DNA from: Lactiplantibacillus brownii
GTDB lineage: Bacteria > Bacillota > Bacilli > Lactobacillales > Lactobacillaceae
Assembly: GCF_031085375.1 (NCBI RefSeq)
Contig: NZ_JAVCWF010000001.1
Location: forward strand, 186,001 to 250,000
Direction of reading: 5' to 3'
DNA: 64,000 nucleotides
Position 1 is the first letter of the stretch. Each line of letters opens with the position of its first letter. The position numbers and the translations under genes are program-made. Shown here piece by piece: positions 8,735-18,559 of this stretch. The notes beneath the pieces are model-generated. The model did no database searches, was not told where the DNA came from, and was given only the letters and a program-made list of their open reading frames with translations.

Positions 8735-11014
8735 ATGAAACGTATTTTTGAAGTTAACCCGTGGCACGTCATCAGTCATGAATTAGTGCCGACGGATAAA
8801 CGATTACAAGAAAGTATGACCAGTATCGGGAATGGTTATATGGGCATGCGGGGCATGTTCGAGGAACATTATTCTAATGACACCCTGAAAGGGATTTACA
8901 TCGGTGGTGTCTGGTATCCAGATAAGACGCGGGTCGGCTGGTGGAAAAATGGCTATCCCGATTACTTCGGGAAAGTGATCAACGCAGTCAATTTTATCAA
9001 AGTTAATTTGACGATTGATGGTGATCAAGTTGATCTTGCCAAAGATGATGTCAGCGATTTCACGATTGATTTGGATATGCACACCGGTGTCTTACGGCGA
9101 TCATTCATCGTGACTAAGGGTGAAAAACGGGTCCAATTCATGATTGACCGGTTTGTCAGTGTGGCTCAAAAGGAACTTTTCGATGTGCATTACAGTGTTC
9201 ATAATTTGAGTGATGAACCCGTTCAGATTGGCTTCATTTCACAAATTGATGCGGATGTCTTCAATGAAGACGCCAATTACGATGAACAATTCTGGCAAGT
9301 GCTCGATAAAAGTCATGCGGTGACTGGCGGCAGTTTAGTGGCTGAAACCAAGCCAAATGACTTCGGCACGCCCCGGTTTACTTTGGGCATGCAAATGATG
9401 CACGTGACAGATTTCCGCGGCTCGAATGCGCCAGATACCGAAAAAGCGGTAACCAATATTTTCCGTGGGACACTGGCTGCTGACGAGACTAAGAATTTTG
9501 AAAAACGGGTCGTGGTTGTGACTTCACGGGATTATCCCGATATGTCAGCTTTACGATCAGGAATGGCGAAATTAGCCGAGACTGTGCATATGCAAAGTTA
9601 CGAAGACTTGCTCAATGCGCACGTTGCCGTTTGGGAAAAACGTTGGGAATCTGCGGATGTTGCCATTGAAGGTGACGATGCGGCGCAACAAGGGATTCGT
9701 TTTAACTTATTCCAATTGTTCTCCACTTATTATGGCGAAGACAAACGCCTGAATCTGGGACCAAAAGGGTTCACTGGTGAAAAGTACGGTGGCGCGACTT
9801 ATTGGGACACTGAAGCCTTTGGCGTGCCATTCTACCTGTCATTAGCTAAGCCTAAAGTGACCGAAAACTTGTTGGAATATCGTTACAATCAATTGGACGG
9901 CGCTTTCCACAATGCCAAGATGCAAGGCTTAGATGGGGCGTTGTTCCCAATGGTCACGTTTAATGGGATTGAGTGTCATAACGAATGGGAAATCACCTTT
10001 GAAGAAATTCATCGGAATGGGTCCATTGCTTATGCGATTTATAATTATACCCGTTACACCGGGGATGAAACTTACTTGAAAGAAAAAGGTATCGATGTCT
10101 TGACCGCTATTTCACGGTTCTGGGCTGATCGTGTTCACTTCTCCGAACGTAAGCAACAGTATATGATCCATGGTGTCACTGGTCCTAATGAATACGAAAA
10201 TAACGTTAATAATAACTGGTATACGAACTTCTTGGCGCGCTGGACGTTACAATACACGCTGGCCAGCTTGAAGAAAGTTACCGATGACAAACGCACGGCG
10301 TTGGCAGTTAGTGCCGACGAATTAGCTAAGTGGCAAGATATTATTGACCGGATGTACTTCCCACATGATGATGAACTTGGCATCTTCGTTCAAAATGATA
10401 CTTTCTTGGATAAAGACTTGAAGCCAGCGTCATCGATTCCAGCGGATCAACGACCAATTAATCAACACTGGTCATGGGATCGTATCTTGCGGTCACCATA
10501 TATCAAGCAAGCGGATGTGCTACAAGGCATCTACTACTTCATGGATCACTTTACCGCTGAGCAAAAGAAGGCTAACTTTGACTTCTACGAACCCTTAACG
10601 GTTCACGAATCTAGCTTGTCACCAGCCGTTCATGCCATTTTAGCTGCGGATCTGCATTATGAAGATAAAGCAGTTGAGATGTATCAACGGACAGCCCGTT
10701 TAGACTTGGATAACTATAACAATGATACGGTCGATGGCTTGCACATTACGTCGATGACCGGTTCATGGTTAGCGATTGTTCAAGGCTTTGCTGGCATGCG
10801 GGTCCGTGATGGCAAATTATCCTTCGCGCCATTCGCACCAAAGGAATGGTCACATTATCAATTCCATATCAATTTCCGAGGACGGTTATTGAAAGTTGAT
10901 GTTGATCATAAAAACACCAGCGTTGAATTGGTTAGTGGCGAAGCATTAACGATTGAATTAAATGGCAAAGATGTCATCTTAAAAGATAAGGTTGCGGCAA
11001 ATACTGAAGCTTGA
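8735..11014 (+). CDS. mapA: Maltose phosphorylase (GH65)
   Basis: This 759-residue protein has the length and motifs of lactobacillus maltose phosphorylases, including HNEWEITFEE and GPNEYENN. Glu486 in the latter matches the general acid reported for the Lactobacillus brevis enzyme. It splits maltose with phosphate into glucose and beta-glucose-1-phosphate, saving ATP. The start is fixed by AGGAGG 9-14 bp upstream. It is the last gene of the mal block and is followed by a terminator. No beta-phosphoglucomutase gene is present in the window. Confidence 0.95.
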   Translation: MKRIFEVNPWHVISHELVPTDKRLQESMTSIGNGYMGMRGMFEEHYSNDTLKGIYIGGVWYPDKTRVGWWKNGYPDYFGKVINAVNFIKVNLTIDGDQVDLAKDDVSDFTIDLDMHTGVLRRSFIVTKGEKRVQFMIDRFVSVAQKELFDVHYSVHNLSDEPVQIGFISQIDADVFNEDANYDEQFWQVLDKSHAVTGGSLVAETKPNDFGTPRFTLGMQMMHVTDFRGSNAPDTEKAVTNIFRGTLAADETKNFEKRVVVVTSRDYPDMSALRSGMAKLAETVHMQSYEDLLNAHVAVWEKRWESADVAIEGDDAAQQGIRFNLFQLFSTYYGEDKRLNLGPKGFTGEKYGGATYWDTEAFGVPFYLSLAKPKVTENLLEYRYNQLDGAFHNAKMQGLDGALFPMVTFNGIECHNEWEITFEEIHRNGSIAYAIYNYTRYTGDETYLKEKGIDVLTAISRFWADRVHFSERKQQYMIHGVTGPNEYENNVNNNWYTNFLARWTLQYTLASLKKVTDDKRTALAVSADELAKWQDIIDRMYFPHDDELGIFVQNDTFLDKDLKPASSIPADQRPINQHWSWDRILRSPYIKQADVLQGIYYFMDHFTAEQKKANFDFYEPLTVHESSLSPAVHAILAADLHYEDKAVEMYQRTARLDLDNYNNDTVDGLHITSMTGSWLAIVQGFAGMRVRDGKLSFAPFAPKEWSHYQFHINFRGRLLKVDVDHKNTSVELVSGEALTIELNGKDVILKDKVAANTEA

Positions 11015-11094
11015 TTTCGACGCGTCCGTATCTTGCCGGAATCAAGATTTAAACCTAGAATGACCCTGTCGTCGTTCTAACCTACTCCTAAACG

Positions 11095-11127
11095 AAGGCC
11101 GACACTGTGATGGTGTGGGCCTTTTTT
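11095..11127 (+). terminator. Terminator of the maltodextrin operon
   Basis: An AAGGCC... / ...GGGCCTT stem containing ACAC/GTGT is followed by a T run, about 80 bp after the maltose phosphorylase stop. Confidence 0.8.
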
Positions 11128-11253
11128 AGGTTTTAGTGGATCTTAATTGGCTTTTGACGGTAGTAAGCTTACCAATATTCTTTTCCAATTTTTTAGCTTA
11201 AACCAGATGTAAAAGCGTACACTTTCTTACTGAAGTTTTCATATAATAACCCC

Positions 11254-11437
11254 AGGCTCATTTTTTTCTCTAAACTTATATTGCTGTGAAACGTGTGCCA
11301 AAAAGTGGAGCTTGCCACATGTTGGTGAAAAGCTTGTGGGGGGATGCCTAAAGAGTGGTGCAGACATCGTGGGTCACAGCTTGGATAAAGTATAGCCGTA
11401 ATAGAACGTGATAAACGCTGCTATTGCGGCTTTTTTG
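11254..11437 (+). ncRNA. Candidate ~184-nt non-coding RNA
   Basis: A TATAAT box (11242-11247; its -35 is weak) precedes a stretch with no convincing ORF that ends in an excellent terminator: an 11-bp stem AGCCGTAATAG / CTATTGCGGCT (11394-11404 and 11421-11431) plus TTTTTT. Inside, a long-range helix GCTGTGA / TCACAGC (11283-11289 and 11374-11380) encloses smaller hairpins such as GTGG/CCAC. Own promoter, terminator and a closing helix suggest a stable RNA. I cannot assign it to a known family; length alone (similar to 6S RNA) is not enough. Confidence 0.5.
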
Positions 11438-11722
11438 ATGGGACGACTGATTAAGGGGCAAAACCGAAGTGCAGGCTAAATAATCCGATTCTTGAGACCG
11501 AGGCAGGTTTTCCGAAAATAAAACATCGCTGTCTCGGGAGCAACAACGATGTTTGATGGAAATATTAAAGTCACGTCCAGTAACGTTGTGTTGGCTGAGG
11601 AATGTTTCCGCTGACCAAAGTGATTCTCTGATGGCTGTATTGCATATTAAATAGGTGGCAGAAAACCGTTGATTTCAAGTAAAGGATGAGTGTTCATAGC
11701 AGGCACTTAGTCACAGAAATGG
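11438..11722. other. Non-coding stretch with a strong hairpin
   Basis: No plausible gene is seen. It contains the perfect 8-bp inverted repeat AAACATCG / CGATGTTT (11521-11528 and 11547-11554). The loop of that hairpin carries CTCGG, which could pair with CCGAG about 30 bp upstream and so form a pseudoknot. Function unknown; it may be part of the 3' region of the neighbouring GNAT transcript on the minus strand. Confidence 0.4.
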
Positions 11723-12205
11723 TTACAGATCCTTCACGAAAAACAGCGACTCTCGGTCCGGGTAATCGTAATGAATTGGCACCGCCGTTCGCGGAATTTC
11801 AGCAAAGCCGTGCTTCCGGTAAAAATGATGGGCACGCAGACAAGCCGCCGGGGTATCCAACAGAATGTGTTGCAGGTGACTGTCGCTCGCCGCAGTTAAT
11901 AAGGTGGCAAATAACTGATTGGAAACGCCGTGAGCGGTGCCACGATAGTCTTGATGGACGAAAAACTTTTTGAGCACACCGTATTGATTATCTTCTTGCA
12001 GCAGGCCAATCGTGCCGACCACGTCGTCCGTTTCGTTGACGGCCAGCCAGAAGCCACCTCGGCCATTGAGGTAGTGACCCGGAATGTCAGCCATGTCGGG
12101 CTGTTCTTCTAACGATAGATCGACCTTATTGTCAAAGTTCTGGAGATACAAGATCAGGGCAATCACTTGGTTGCGGTATTTAGGCGTATACGATTTGATT
12201 TGCAT
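11723..12205 (-). CDS. GNAT family N-acetyltransferase
   Basis: This 160-residue protein has the acetyl-CoA fold: a central VVGTIGLL strand, FFVHQDYRGTAHGVSNQLF (the R/QxxGxG/A loop, here diverged to YRGTAHG) and the C-terminal HHFYRKHGF motif. The substrate is not predictable. The ATG is preceded by AGAGGATT. It is divergent from a LysR-type regulator whose operator lies in the shared intergenic region, so it is a likely target of that regulator. Confidence 0.85.
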   Translation of the reverse strand: MQIKSYTPKYRNQVIALILYLQNFDNKVDLSLEEQPDMADIPGHYLNGRGGFWLAVNETDDVVGTIGLLQEDNQYGVLKKFFVHQDYRGTAHGVSNQLFATLLTAASDSHLQHILLDTPAACLRAHHFYRKHGFAEIPRTAVPIHYDYPDRESLFFVKDL

Positions 12206-12295
12206 AGTAATCCTCTCTTTTCGGACCCATGATTGACAGGCATTAGGTTATTTCCTATACTAGGTCACAGTAATTATTCAGTCTAGTCAAAACTT

Positions 12296-12312
12296 TCGAA
12301 TTAATAATTCGA
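12296..12312. promoter_or_regulatory. Candidate LysR operator between GNAT and LysR genes
   Basis: A near-perfect 17-bp palindrome, TCGAATTAATAATTCGA, is AT-rich as expected for LysR-type sites and lies in the divergent promoter region, 39 bp before the regulator start. Confidence 0.5.
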
Positions 12313-12350
12313 TAATTTCGATGGTTCGGGCCAAGAAAGGGGACGTTACA

Positions 12351-13277
12351 ATGGATATCAAGGCACTCAAGACGCTTCGGGCAATTGCAGAGACTGGTAG
12401 TTTTCAGGCCGCCGCTAATCAATTGAATTATGCTCAGTCGACTGTGACGTTTCAGGTCCAACAGTTGGAACGAGAACTGGCATTACAACTCTTTGAAAAA
12501 GTTGGTCGCAAGATGGTGTTTACCCAGGCTGGTAAGGACCTTCTGCCAGCAATCGATAATATTTTGGGAACCGTGACCGCCATGAAAAATTATGGCAAAG
12601 CTACCGCCGCATTCACGGGTGACCTACGAATTGCAATTCCGGATACCCTATTGACGTACCGGATGCAGCCGTTTCTGAAGGCCTTCCACGCTGCAGCACC
12701 GGCCGTGCAACTTTCCTTACAGATGGCCAACTGTTTCGCGATTCCCCAGCGGGTCACTAACGGGACGGTTGATGTGGGCGTACATTACGACGTGGGTAGC
12801 TACGGACCGAATCTGGTGGTGGGACGGTTGCGGGACTTTCCACTAGTCCTGGTAGCCAGTGGTCAACGAGACCCAGCAACGGTTAATTTACAAGTCAGTC
12901 ACCAGCGCCTAGATTGCGCGCTGATTACTGATGACCGGGAGAGCATTTATCACAAGCGGTTCTCCGCGGCAATTGCTGAACGGGACATTAGCTTTCCGCA
13001 TTTTTTGGAGATTGGTAGCGTGGAGGCCGTGAAACAGAGCGTAATCAGTAATCTGGGGGTGGCTTACCTACCCAAGTTTGTGGTTCAACCGGAATTGGAC
13101 ACTGGGCAGCTTCAGGTCTTACCTACGGCGTTTGCCCACGAGACGCTCACGGCAGTTTACGTTTACCGGAAGAATAAAGAGCAGTCATCCTTGTTTACAG
13201 AGTTTATTCAGTCGTTAGTGACGGCATTTACGGACAAAAATAAGTCTAAAAATTCAAGTGGATTCGGCTATGACTAA
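12351..13277 (+). CDS. LysR-family transcriptional regulator
   Basis: This 308-residue protein has an N-terminal winged helix-turn-helix (residues 1-60, FQAAANQLNYAQSTVTFQVQQLE) and a periplasmic-binding-like effector domain (about 88-300). The ATG at 12351 follows AAAGGGG by 9 bp; the longer in-frame start is rejected. The ligand is unknown. It is transcribed divergently from the GNAT gene and ends at its own terminator. Confidence 0.9.
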   Translation: MDIKALKTLRAIAETGSFQAAANQLNYAQSTVTFQVQQLERELALQLFEKVGRKMVFTQAGKDLLPAIDNILGTVTAMKNYGKATAAFTGDLRIAIPDTLLTYRMQPFLKAFHAAAPAVQLSLQMANCFAIPQRVTNGTVDVGVHYDVGSYGPNLVVGRLRDFPLVLVASGQRDPATVNLQVSHQRLDCALITDDRESIYHKRFSAAIAERDISFPHFLEIGSVEAVKQSVISNLGVAYLPKFVVQPELDTGQLQVLPTAFAHETLTAVYVYRKNKEQSSLFTEFIQSLVTAFTDKNKSKNSSGFGYD

Positions 13278-13295
13278 ATTAGGTGCAACGCAAAA

Positions 13296-13331
13296 AGGCT
13301 CAACGACCGTCGACAGTCGTTGGGCCCTTTT
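13296..13331. terminator. Terminator after LysR gene
   Basis: The stem AAAGGCTCAACGAC / GTCGTTGGGCCCTTTT lies between the LysR gene and the convergent alpha-galactosidase. T runs on one side and A runs on the other allow it to work in both directions. The next 150 bp hold nothing recognisable. Confidence 0.8.
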
Positions 13332-13489
13332 AATCGGTTACGAACTCGCAAGCTGAGTTCTAAAATACCTCAGGGGGTGGTGCGTTTGTTTCACTATTAA
13401 CTATAGCTAATCAATGCATAGTTTTGATGAAGCTTGTGTATTGAAATTGTAAAGTCGGGACTTTGGGCCGTTTTTTCTAAACGATTCTC

Positions 13490-15655
13490 TTAATCACAAG
13501 CTTTTAACCAAATCAGCTGACTGGCAAAATCATGAGTTGCGGGTGGTAGCGTCAAACCAACTTGATTTAAAGTTTGTCCAGAGAACTGCTGAGCATTGAT
13601 AAGATAGTGGCACTGTGGCTCTAAATAGTGTAAAGGCAATGGTGTGGGCACTTTGACGGCCGAACTGAGTCCACTTGTGTAGAATAAGAGGGCTTGTTCG
13701 CGCTGTGGTGTGACGAGTAACCATGCTTGGCAGGGCGTTTTGCGCCAGTCACGTAGACGATAGAACCGGGCTTGGGTAAAGCTCGGTTGCCACAGTTTGA
13801 CTTGTTCGATCTGAGTGCGAACTTGTTGTCGTTCGGGACCTGTTAAACAATTAAGTGCCATCTCGAAGCCTAGGTTACCGATGCTTGCCAAGTTTAAACG
13901 GGTCTGTAAATCAGTGACGCGGCCATTTTGACCATTGGGTGAGGCCGACACGTGAGTACTGAAACAAGTTGGTGGAAAGAGATAACTAAAGCCATTTTCG
14001 ATGACAGCACGATCAACGGGATCGGTGAGGTCGCTCAGCCAAGTTTGATTGGTATAAGCTAACATGCCGAAATCCAGCCGACCGCCACCTGCGGAACAAT
14101 TTTCAATGATTAACTTTGGAAAACGAGCACGTAGTTGTGCCAGTAGCGCATAAAGCCCTAAAACGTAACGATAATAGAGCTCGCCCTGCTGGTTGCTGGG
14201 TAAGGCTTCGTTGCCGACCTGGGTTAAATGCCGGTTCATGTCCCATTTTAAATAGTCCAAATGATTGTTTTCAATTAGCTTGGTGATTGTTGCTAACAAA
14301 TGTTGACGGACCGTTGCTCGTGACAAATCTAGTACCAGTTGATGGCGCGCCGTAATTGGCGATCGTTGCTGATAATGCAAGGCCCAATCTGGGTGTGCCT
14401 GATAGAGCTGACTGTTGGTGGTCACCATTTCTGGCTCAAGCCATAAGCCAAATTTTAGGCCTTTTTGATGCGCTAAATCAGCGAGGGGCCGTAAGCCTTT
14501 AGGAAACTTGACTGAATCTACTTGCCAGTCGCCTAATTGACCATTTTCGCCATGGCGGTTAACAAACCAGCCATCATCGACTACGACTAACTGAATGCCC
14601 AAGTCATCGGCCTGTTGGATGGTTTGGCTGACTGTGGTTGCTGTAACGTTGAAAAGTGAGCTCTCCCAAGTGTTGACGGTGATGGGGGCTGGGACGAGAC
14701 TTGGCTGTATTTGATTGCCGAAGTCGTGGAAGACTTGTGAGAGACCGTTAAAACCGGCATCTGACCAAGCTAAAGTGGCTTCGGGTGACTGAAAACTTGT
14801 TCCGGGGGTCAGTTGCCATTGGAAAGTTGTGGGTTCTAGACCAATCGTTAAACGGGTGTGGGCATATTGATCGACTTCTACGGCGGCCTGAAAATTACCA
14901 CTCCAGACAAGGGCGGTGCCCAAGACGTCACCACTAAATTCGGTGGTTTGTGGCCGGGCTAATCCCATAAATGGTTGTTGTTGTGGGCCACTGGTTCCAC
15001 GCAAACTACGCTGACATTGAATTCCCGGTCGCAAAGGCGCCAGAGTCGGATTAGCTTCGTGCGCGTGGGTGCCACTGAAAGTTAATGCTTCATATTGGTC
15101 ATCAGGCAAATCGAGCTGCAGACTATTAGCCGTTTGGATAGTGAGCGGCTGTGTCCCTGAATTGGTGAGCGTTGTGCTACGTAAAATTAACGCCGATTGG
15201 TCAAAAAGGGTATAGTTTAACGCTAATTTAAGCCCTGATACCGTGTCAGCTAAATGCAGGGTTAAAGTGGTCACAGCGGTAGTTGGTGCGACGGTTTGCG
15301 GGAACTGATCTGGATTAATCGGGTGGTCTGAAATGGTCATATCGGTATAAGTTAAAATTGGCAATAGTTGGCCCACATTATTTTCAATCAAATAACCCGG
15401 TTGGCGATAATCGCCGCTACCGATCGTCGAATATTCCAAAGGGAGCGAGGTGACTGAATAAGGAAATGCTGAACTAGGATCTACGGCGAAGGCATGATTG
15501 CCAGTTGGTAATGGGGGTAACGTTGTGGCATCAGCCAAAGTTGCGCCAAAGTAGCGTTGAACGGGATAACGCTGGTCGAGAATCTGAATCACATAACTGA
15601 TCTGGTCATTATAAAGGTTAATTAGACCAGTCTTTTTGTCAACTTTAATGGGCAT
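13490..15655 (-). CDS. Alpha-galactosidase (GH36)
   Basis: This 721-residue protein hydrolyses alpha-1,6-galactosides such as melibiose, raffinose and stachyose. The (beta/alpha)8 barrel is recognisable: VVVDDGWF, the nucleophile in LKWDMNRH (Asp472), the acid/base in LSDLTDPVDR (Asp545) and IIENCSAGGGR. No signal peptide is seen, so it acts inside the cell. The ATG at 15655 follows AGGAGG; an upstream in-frame start is rejected. No galactoside permease is adjacent. It reads in the same direction as the sucrose PTS gene, separated from it by composite repeat copy 1. After removal of galactose, raffinose yields sucrose, which the neighbouring locus handles. Confidence 0.95.
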   Translation of the reverse strand: MPIKVDKKTGLINLYNDQISYVIQILDQRYPVQRYFGATLADATTLPPLPTGNHAFAVDPSSAFPYSVTSLPLEYSTIGSGDYRQPGYLIENNVGQLLPILTYTDMTISDHPINPDQFPQTVAPTTAVTTLTLHLADTVSGLKLALNYTLFDQSALILRSTTLTNSGTQPLTIQTANSLQLDLPDDQYEALTFSGTHAHEANPTLAPLRPGIQCQRSLRGTSGPQQQPFMGLARPQTTEFSGDVLGTALVWSGNFQAAVEVDQYAHTRLTIGLEPTTFQWQLTPGTSFQSPEATLAWSDAGFNGLSQVFHDFGNQIQPSLVPAPITVNTWESSLFNVTATTVSQTIQQADDLGIQLVVVDDGWFVNRHGENGQLGDWQVDSVKFPKGLRPLADLAHQKGLKFGLWLEPEMVTTNSQLYQAHPDWALHYQQRSPITARHQLVLDLSRATVRQHLLATITKLIENNHLDYLKWDMNRHLTQVGNEALPSNQQGELYYRYVLGLYALLAQLRARFPKLIIENCSAGGGRLDFGMLAYTNQTWLSDLTDPVDRAVIENGFSYLFPPTCFSTHVSASPNGQNGRVTDLQTRLNLASIGNLGFEMALNCLTGPERQQVRTQIEQVKLWQPSFTQARFYRLRDWRKTPCQAWLLVTPQREQALLFYTSGLSSAVKVPTPLPLHYLEPQCHYLINAQQFSGQTLNQVGLTLPPATHDFASQLIWLKACD

Positions 15656-15795
15656 GGTCGATCCTCCTATCGGTTCATTATTTGGAAATGCTTCAATGGT
15701 AATAGTCAAAACGTGCGATGAAAAACTACTGGGACTGGCAGTTTCTAATCACACGTTTCAATACTAATTTAAGCATACAGAGACTAAGTGTTCAC

Positions 15796-16325
15796 TTGTC
15801 GCTCCGGCTGGTCTGGACTGGTGCTGGAACGTGGTGGCCACGTTTGTGAGCCAAAGGGCGGTCTCACAAGCCGGGCTTTTCCTAAGCTGGAGGTGCACCA
15901 GCAACCGAAACGTGTTCGGTCCAACTGCCCCCTCCGCTTACTACGCCATCACAACCACTCGGAAAACCGCCGGGTAATTGTAATGGCTAGGTAAATGCTC
16001 AGGAGCAACCCGTTGGTCCTCACACTCTAAAAAATTTCACCACTGAGCATCATCCAGCCCAACCTACGCTAAATAGTGAGTCTGATATTAATTGGCTTTT
16101 TGTCGGGTTCTGACTTTACTATTGTCTAAATTACAATCACTATTTGACGTCGTAGTGGACCAGTTCGTTCGCCGTGTCGAGACACTTAGCTGGGTGATAT
16201 TCCCAGGTTAGTGTCTGGCCGACTTTTAAGACGTGGACTTCCGGCTTGAAAGCGCCCTGCAGACCGCTTTTTGGCTGCAGGTCTGCCTCACAGCGAACGT
16301 GCTGGTCCACGGAGACGGACAATTA
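15796..16325 (+). repeat. Composite A-B structured repeat, copy 1 (module A interrupted)
   Basis: Module A (15796 to about 16071) starts CTTGTCGCTCCGG and ends with ACCACTGAGCATCATCCAGC. It is split by about 125 bp (about 15904-16028) not found in the other copies. The linker runs to about 16146. Module B (16147-16325) is closed by GTGGAC / GTCCAC, with CGTTCGC / GCGAACG inside, and ends GGACAATTAA. It lies between the alpha-galactosidase start and the sucrose PTS gene. Short ORFs here are by-products of the palindromes, not genes. Confidence 0.9.
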
Positions 16326-16343
16326 AGAACCTATTTTAAATAA

Positions 16344-18302
16344 TTAAATTGCTGCGGCGACGCCAGTTTGAGCAGGCTCGGTCAAAGCGACTACTTGATC
16401 ACCAGCTGTGACTTGTTTGGCCGTCAAACGTTCAACATTGGCATAGTCAGCGGTATTCGTAATCACTAACATAACCGTTGGATCGTAGTTAGCCGCCTTC
16501 AAAGCTTTAACATCGAAAGTCCCTAATAAGTCACCCTTGTGGACGGTATCGCCTTTCTTAACCTTGGTCGTGAAATGTTCGCCATTTAAGTTGACAGTAT
16601 CGAGACCCAAATGAATCAATACTTCGGCACCATCAGTTGTTTTGATGCCATAGGCGTGCATGCTGTCATAAGTGACGGTGATAGTCCCATCGGCCGGCGC
16701 TAAAACTTGATCATCTGTTGGGATGAAGGCCGCGCCTTTACCCATGATTTCTGCAGAGAAGACTTGGTCGTTAACATCGCGTAAACTTTCAGCAGTCCCA
16801 CTAACAGGGGCAACCAATACTTCATCACTAACCAAACTAGCGGCTGGTGTGACCGAAGCATCAGTTGTTTCAGCTTTATCAGAATCGTCGCCTAAAGTTC
16901 GTTTGGCATAAACAAAGGTTGGAATAAAAGCGATGATAAAGGCAATAACAGCACTTAACATGAACGCTGGAATTGATTTGGAAGCAATTGAGATGAACCC
17001 AATGACGGAAGCAGGTCCCATGGCAACGGATAAGACGTGGAATAGCCCTAAGAAGACACAGGCAATCCCAGAAGCAATCGCACCGAAGACAAAGGGGTAT
17101 TTCATTTTCAAATTGACCCCGAAGATTGCGGGTTCAGTAATTCCAAGTAAGGCTGACAGGCCGGCAGAAGAAGTCAATGCCTTTTGTTTTTGACTCTTAG
17201 TGGCAAAGAAGATGGCTAAAGTTGCGGCACCTTGTGCAATGTTGGCCATGGAAGCTACTGGGAAGATAAATGACCCACCAGTTTTGGCAACGTTGGCTAA
17301 GAGCTGCGTTTCAATTGCCGGGAACGTTTGATGTAGACCGGTAATGACGATGGCTGAATAGAGGAGTCCGAAGATCCCCATGCCGATCCAACCAGTAGTG
17401 TTGTAAAGACCAACTAAGCCGTTTGTTAACCAGTCACTAACGGTCCGTAAGACGGGGCCGACAATCGTGAAGGTTAAGAAACCGGTGATCACAATGGCAA
17501 ACATGGGGGTAAACGTAAAGTCGAAGGCCCCTTTGATGTGTTTGTGGAAAAACTTTTCTAAGGTTGCCAAGATGAAAGCAACTGCTAAGACTGGTAAAAC
17601 TTGACCTTGGTAACCGGCTTGAGAGATGTGTAAGCCAAAGACGTTCCAATAAGGCATTTTACCGGCAGCCATGGTTGCGGCAACACTGTAACCATTAACT
17701 AAGGATGGTAAGACCATGATCATCCCCATGGCCGCACCTAGATAAGGATTACCACCGAATCGCTTGGTAGCTGAAAATCCCAGCAAAATTGGTAAGAAGG
17801 TGAATGGCGCACTTGCCATGGCGTTGATCATTTCGGCGATCCCTTTTAAACCGGGATAAACTTCAACGATGGATTTTGCCATGAAAAGATGTTCAGCAGT
17901 CAAAACGTTGTTCAAAGCCATTAATAGCCCACCAGCGACTAACGCTGGAATAATAGGAATAAAAATATCTGATAGCACTTTAAGAAAGTCCATTAATGGA
18001 TTGCGTTTTTGACCGGCGCTGGCGACCGCTTTAATATCGTCGGGAGTGGCTTCTTTCAAACCGGTTGCAGTGATGAGGGCATCGTAGACATGATCAACAT
18101 CCCCAGGGCCAATGATGATTTGATATTGACCGTTTGTTTCAAAAGTCCCTTTAACATCGGGATCATTGTCTAATGCTTTTTGATCGATTTTTGACTCATC
18201 CTTGATAACTAACCGTAATCGAGTTGCACAATGGGCAGCTGCTTGAAGGTTGTTTTTACCAATTGCGGCTAAGACGCGGTTCGCAACTTCTTGATGGTTC
18301 AT
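16344..18302 (-). CDS. scrA: Sucrose-specific PTS enzyme IIBCA
   Basis: This 652-residue fused PTS permease has an N-terminal EIIB domain with phosphorylated Cys25 (HCATRLRL), a membrane EIIC domain (about 105-460, about ten helices) and a C-terminal EIIA domain with His564 ([14 protein letters not shown]). It imports and phosphorylates sucrose to sucrose-6-phosphate. The start is set by AGGAGTGG about 8 bp upstream. It is divergent from the sucrose-6-phosphate hydrolase gene with a shared regulatory region. Other beta-glucoside-type EIIBCA substrates are possible, but the neighbours argue for sucrose. Confidence 0.92.
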   Translation of the reverse strand: MNHQEVANRVLAAIGKNNLQAAAHCATRLRLVIKDESKIDQKALDNDPDVKGTFETNGQYQIIIGPGDVDHVYDALITATGLKEATPDDIKAVASAGQKRNPLMDFLKVLSDIFIPIIPALVAGGLLMALNNVLTAEHLFMAKSIVEVYPGLKGIAEMINAMASAPFTFLPILLGFSATKRFGGNPYLGAAMGMIMVLPSLVNGYSVAATMAAGKMPYWNVFGLHISQAGYQGQVLPVLAVAFILATLEKFFHKHIKGAFDFTFTPMFAIVITGFLTFTIVGPVLRTVSDWLTNGLVGLYNTTGWIGMGIFGLLYSAIVITGLHQTFPAIETQLLANVAKTGGSFIFPVASMANIAQGAATLAIFFATKSQKQKALTSSAGLSALLGITEPAIFGVNLKMKYPFVFGAIASGIACVFLGLFHVLSVAMGPASVIGFISIASKSIPAFMLSAVIAFIIAFIPTFVYAKRTLGDDSDKAETTDASVTPAASLVSDEVLVAPVSGTAESLRDVNDQVFSAEIMGKGAAFIPTDDQVLAPADGTITVTYDSMHAYGIKTTDGAEVLIHLGLDTVNLNGEHFTTKVKKGDTVHKGDLLGTFDVKALKAANYDPTVMLVITNTADYANVERLTAKQVTAGDQVVALTEPAQTGVAAAI

Positions 18303-18346
18303 TTAAGACCACTCCTTTTGATTTTGACTAATTTAAATTTTCGTTT

Positions 18347-18363
18347 TGCAAGCGCTTTACAAA
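18347..18363. promoter_or_regulatory. cre-like catabolite control site
   Basis: TTGCAAGCGCTTTACAA is a near-perfect palindrome matching the CcpA-site pattern. It lies just downstream of the -10 box of scrA, where bound CcpA would block transcription. Confidence 0.6.
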
Positions 18364-18367
18364 TCCA

Positions 18368-18405
18368 ATCATAACAAGTTTTAAATTTATGTCAAGCGTT
18401 TACCA
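18368..18405 (-). promoter_or_regulatory. scrA promoter and operator
   Basis: On the minus strand TTGACA (18390-18395), 16 bp, TATGAT (18368-18373) forms the promoter. The -35 box is embedded in the operator GGTAAACGCTTGACAT, which is nearly the same as the operator of the divergent scrB promoter. Confidence 0.75.
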
Positions 18406-18480
18406 CAAAAACATTTTGGCTCAAAAAAGACGATACCACCGACACTTTGTCATAAAACATCAAGAATTTAATATAAAAAT

Positions 18481-18519
18481 GATAAACGTTTGACATATCG
18501 ATGAAAGCGGTTTTATAAT
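18481..18519 (+). promoter_or_regulatory. scrB promoter and operator
   Basis: TTGACA (18490-18495), 18 bp, TATAAT (18514-18519). The operator GATAAACGTTTGACAT (18481-18496) overlaps the -35 box and matches the scrA operator in opposite orientation. The likely repressor is the LacI-family protein encoded at 20030. Confidence 0.8.
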
Positions 18520-18559
18520 GGAGCTAACTTAAATTCGTCGTGTAAAGGAGTTTTAACTA

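Noticed and set aside
15788..15994. Open reading frames inside the composite repeats (also at 16140, 22688, 23020, 23099, 26736, 37505 and 63789)
   Set aside because: They have no ribosome binding sites, differ between copies and are by-products of the palindromic repeat sequence.
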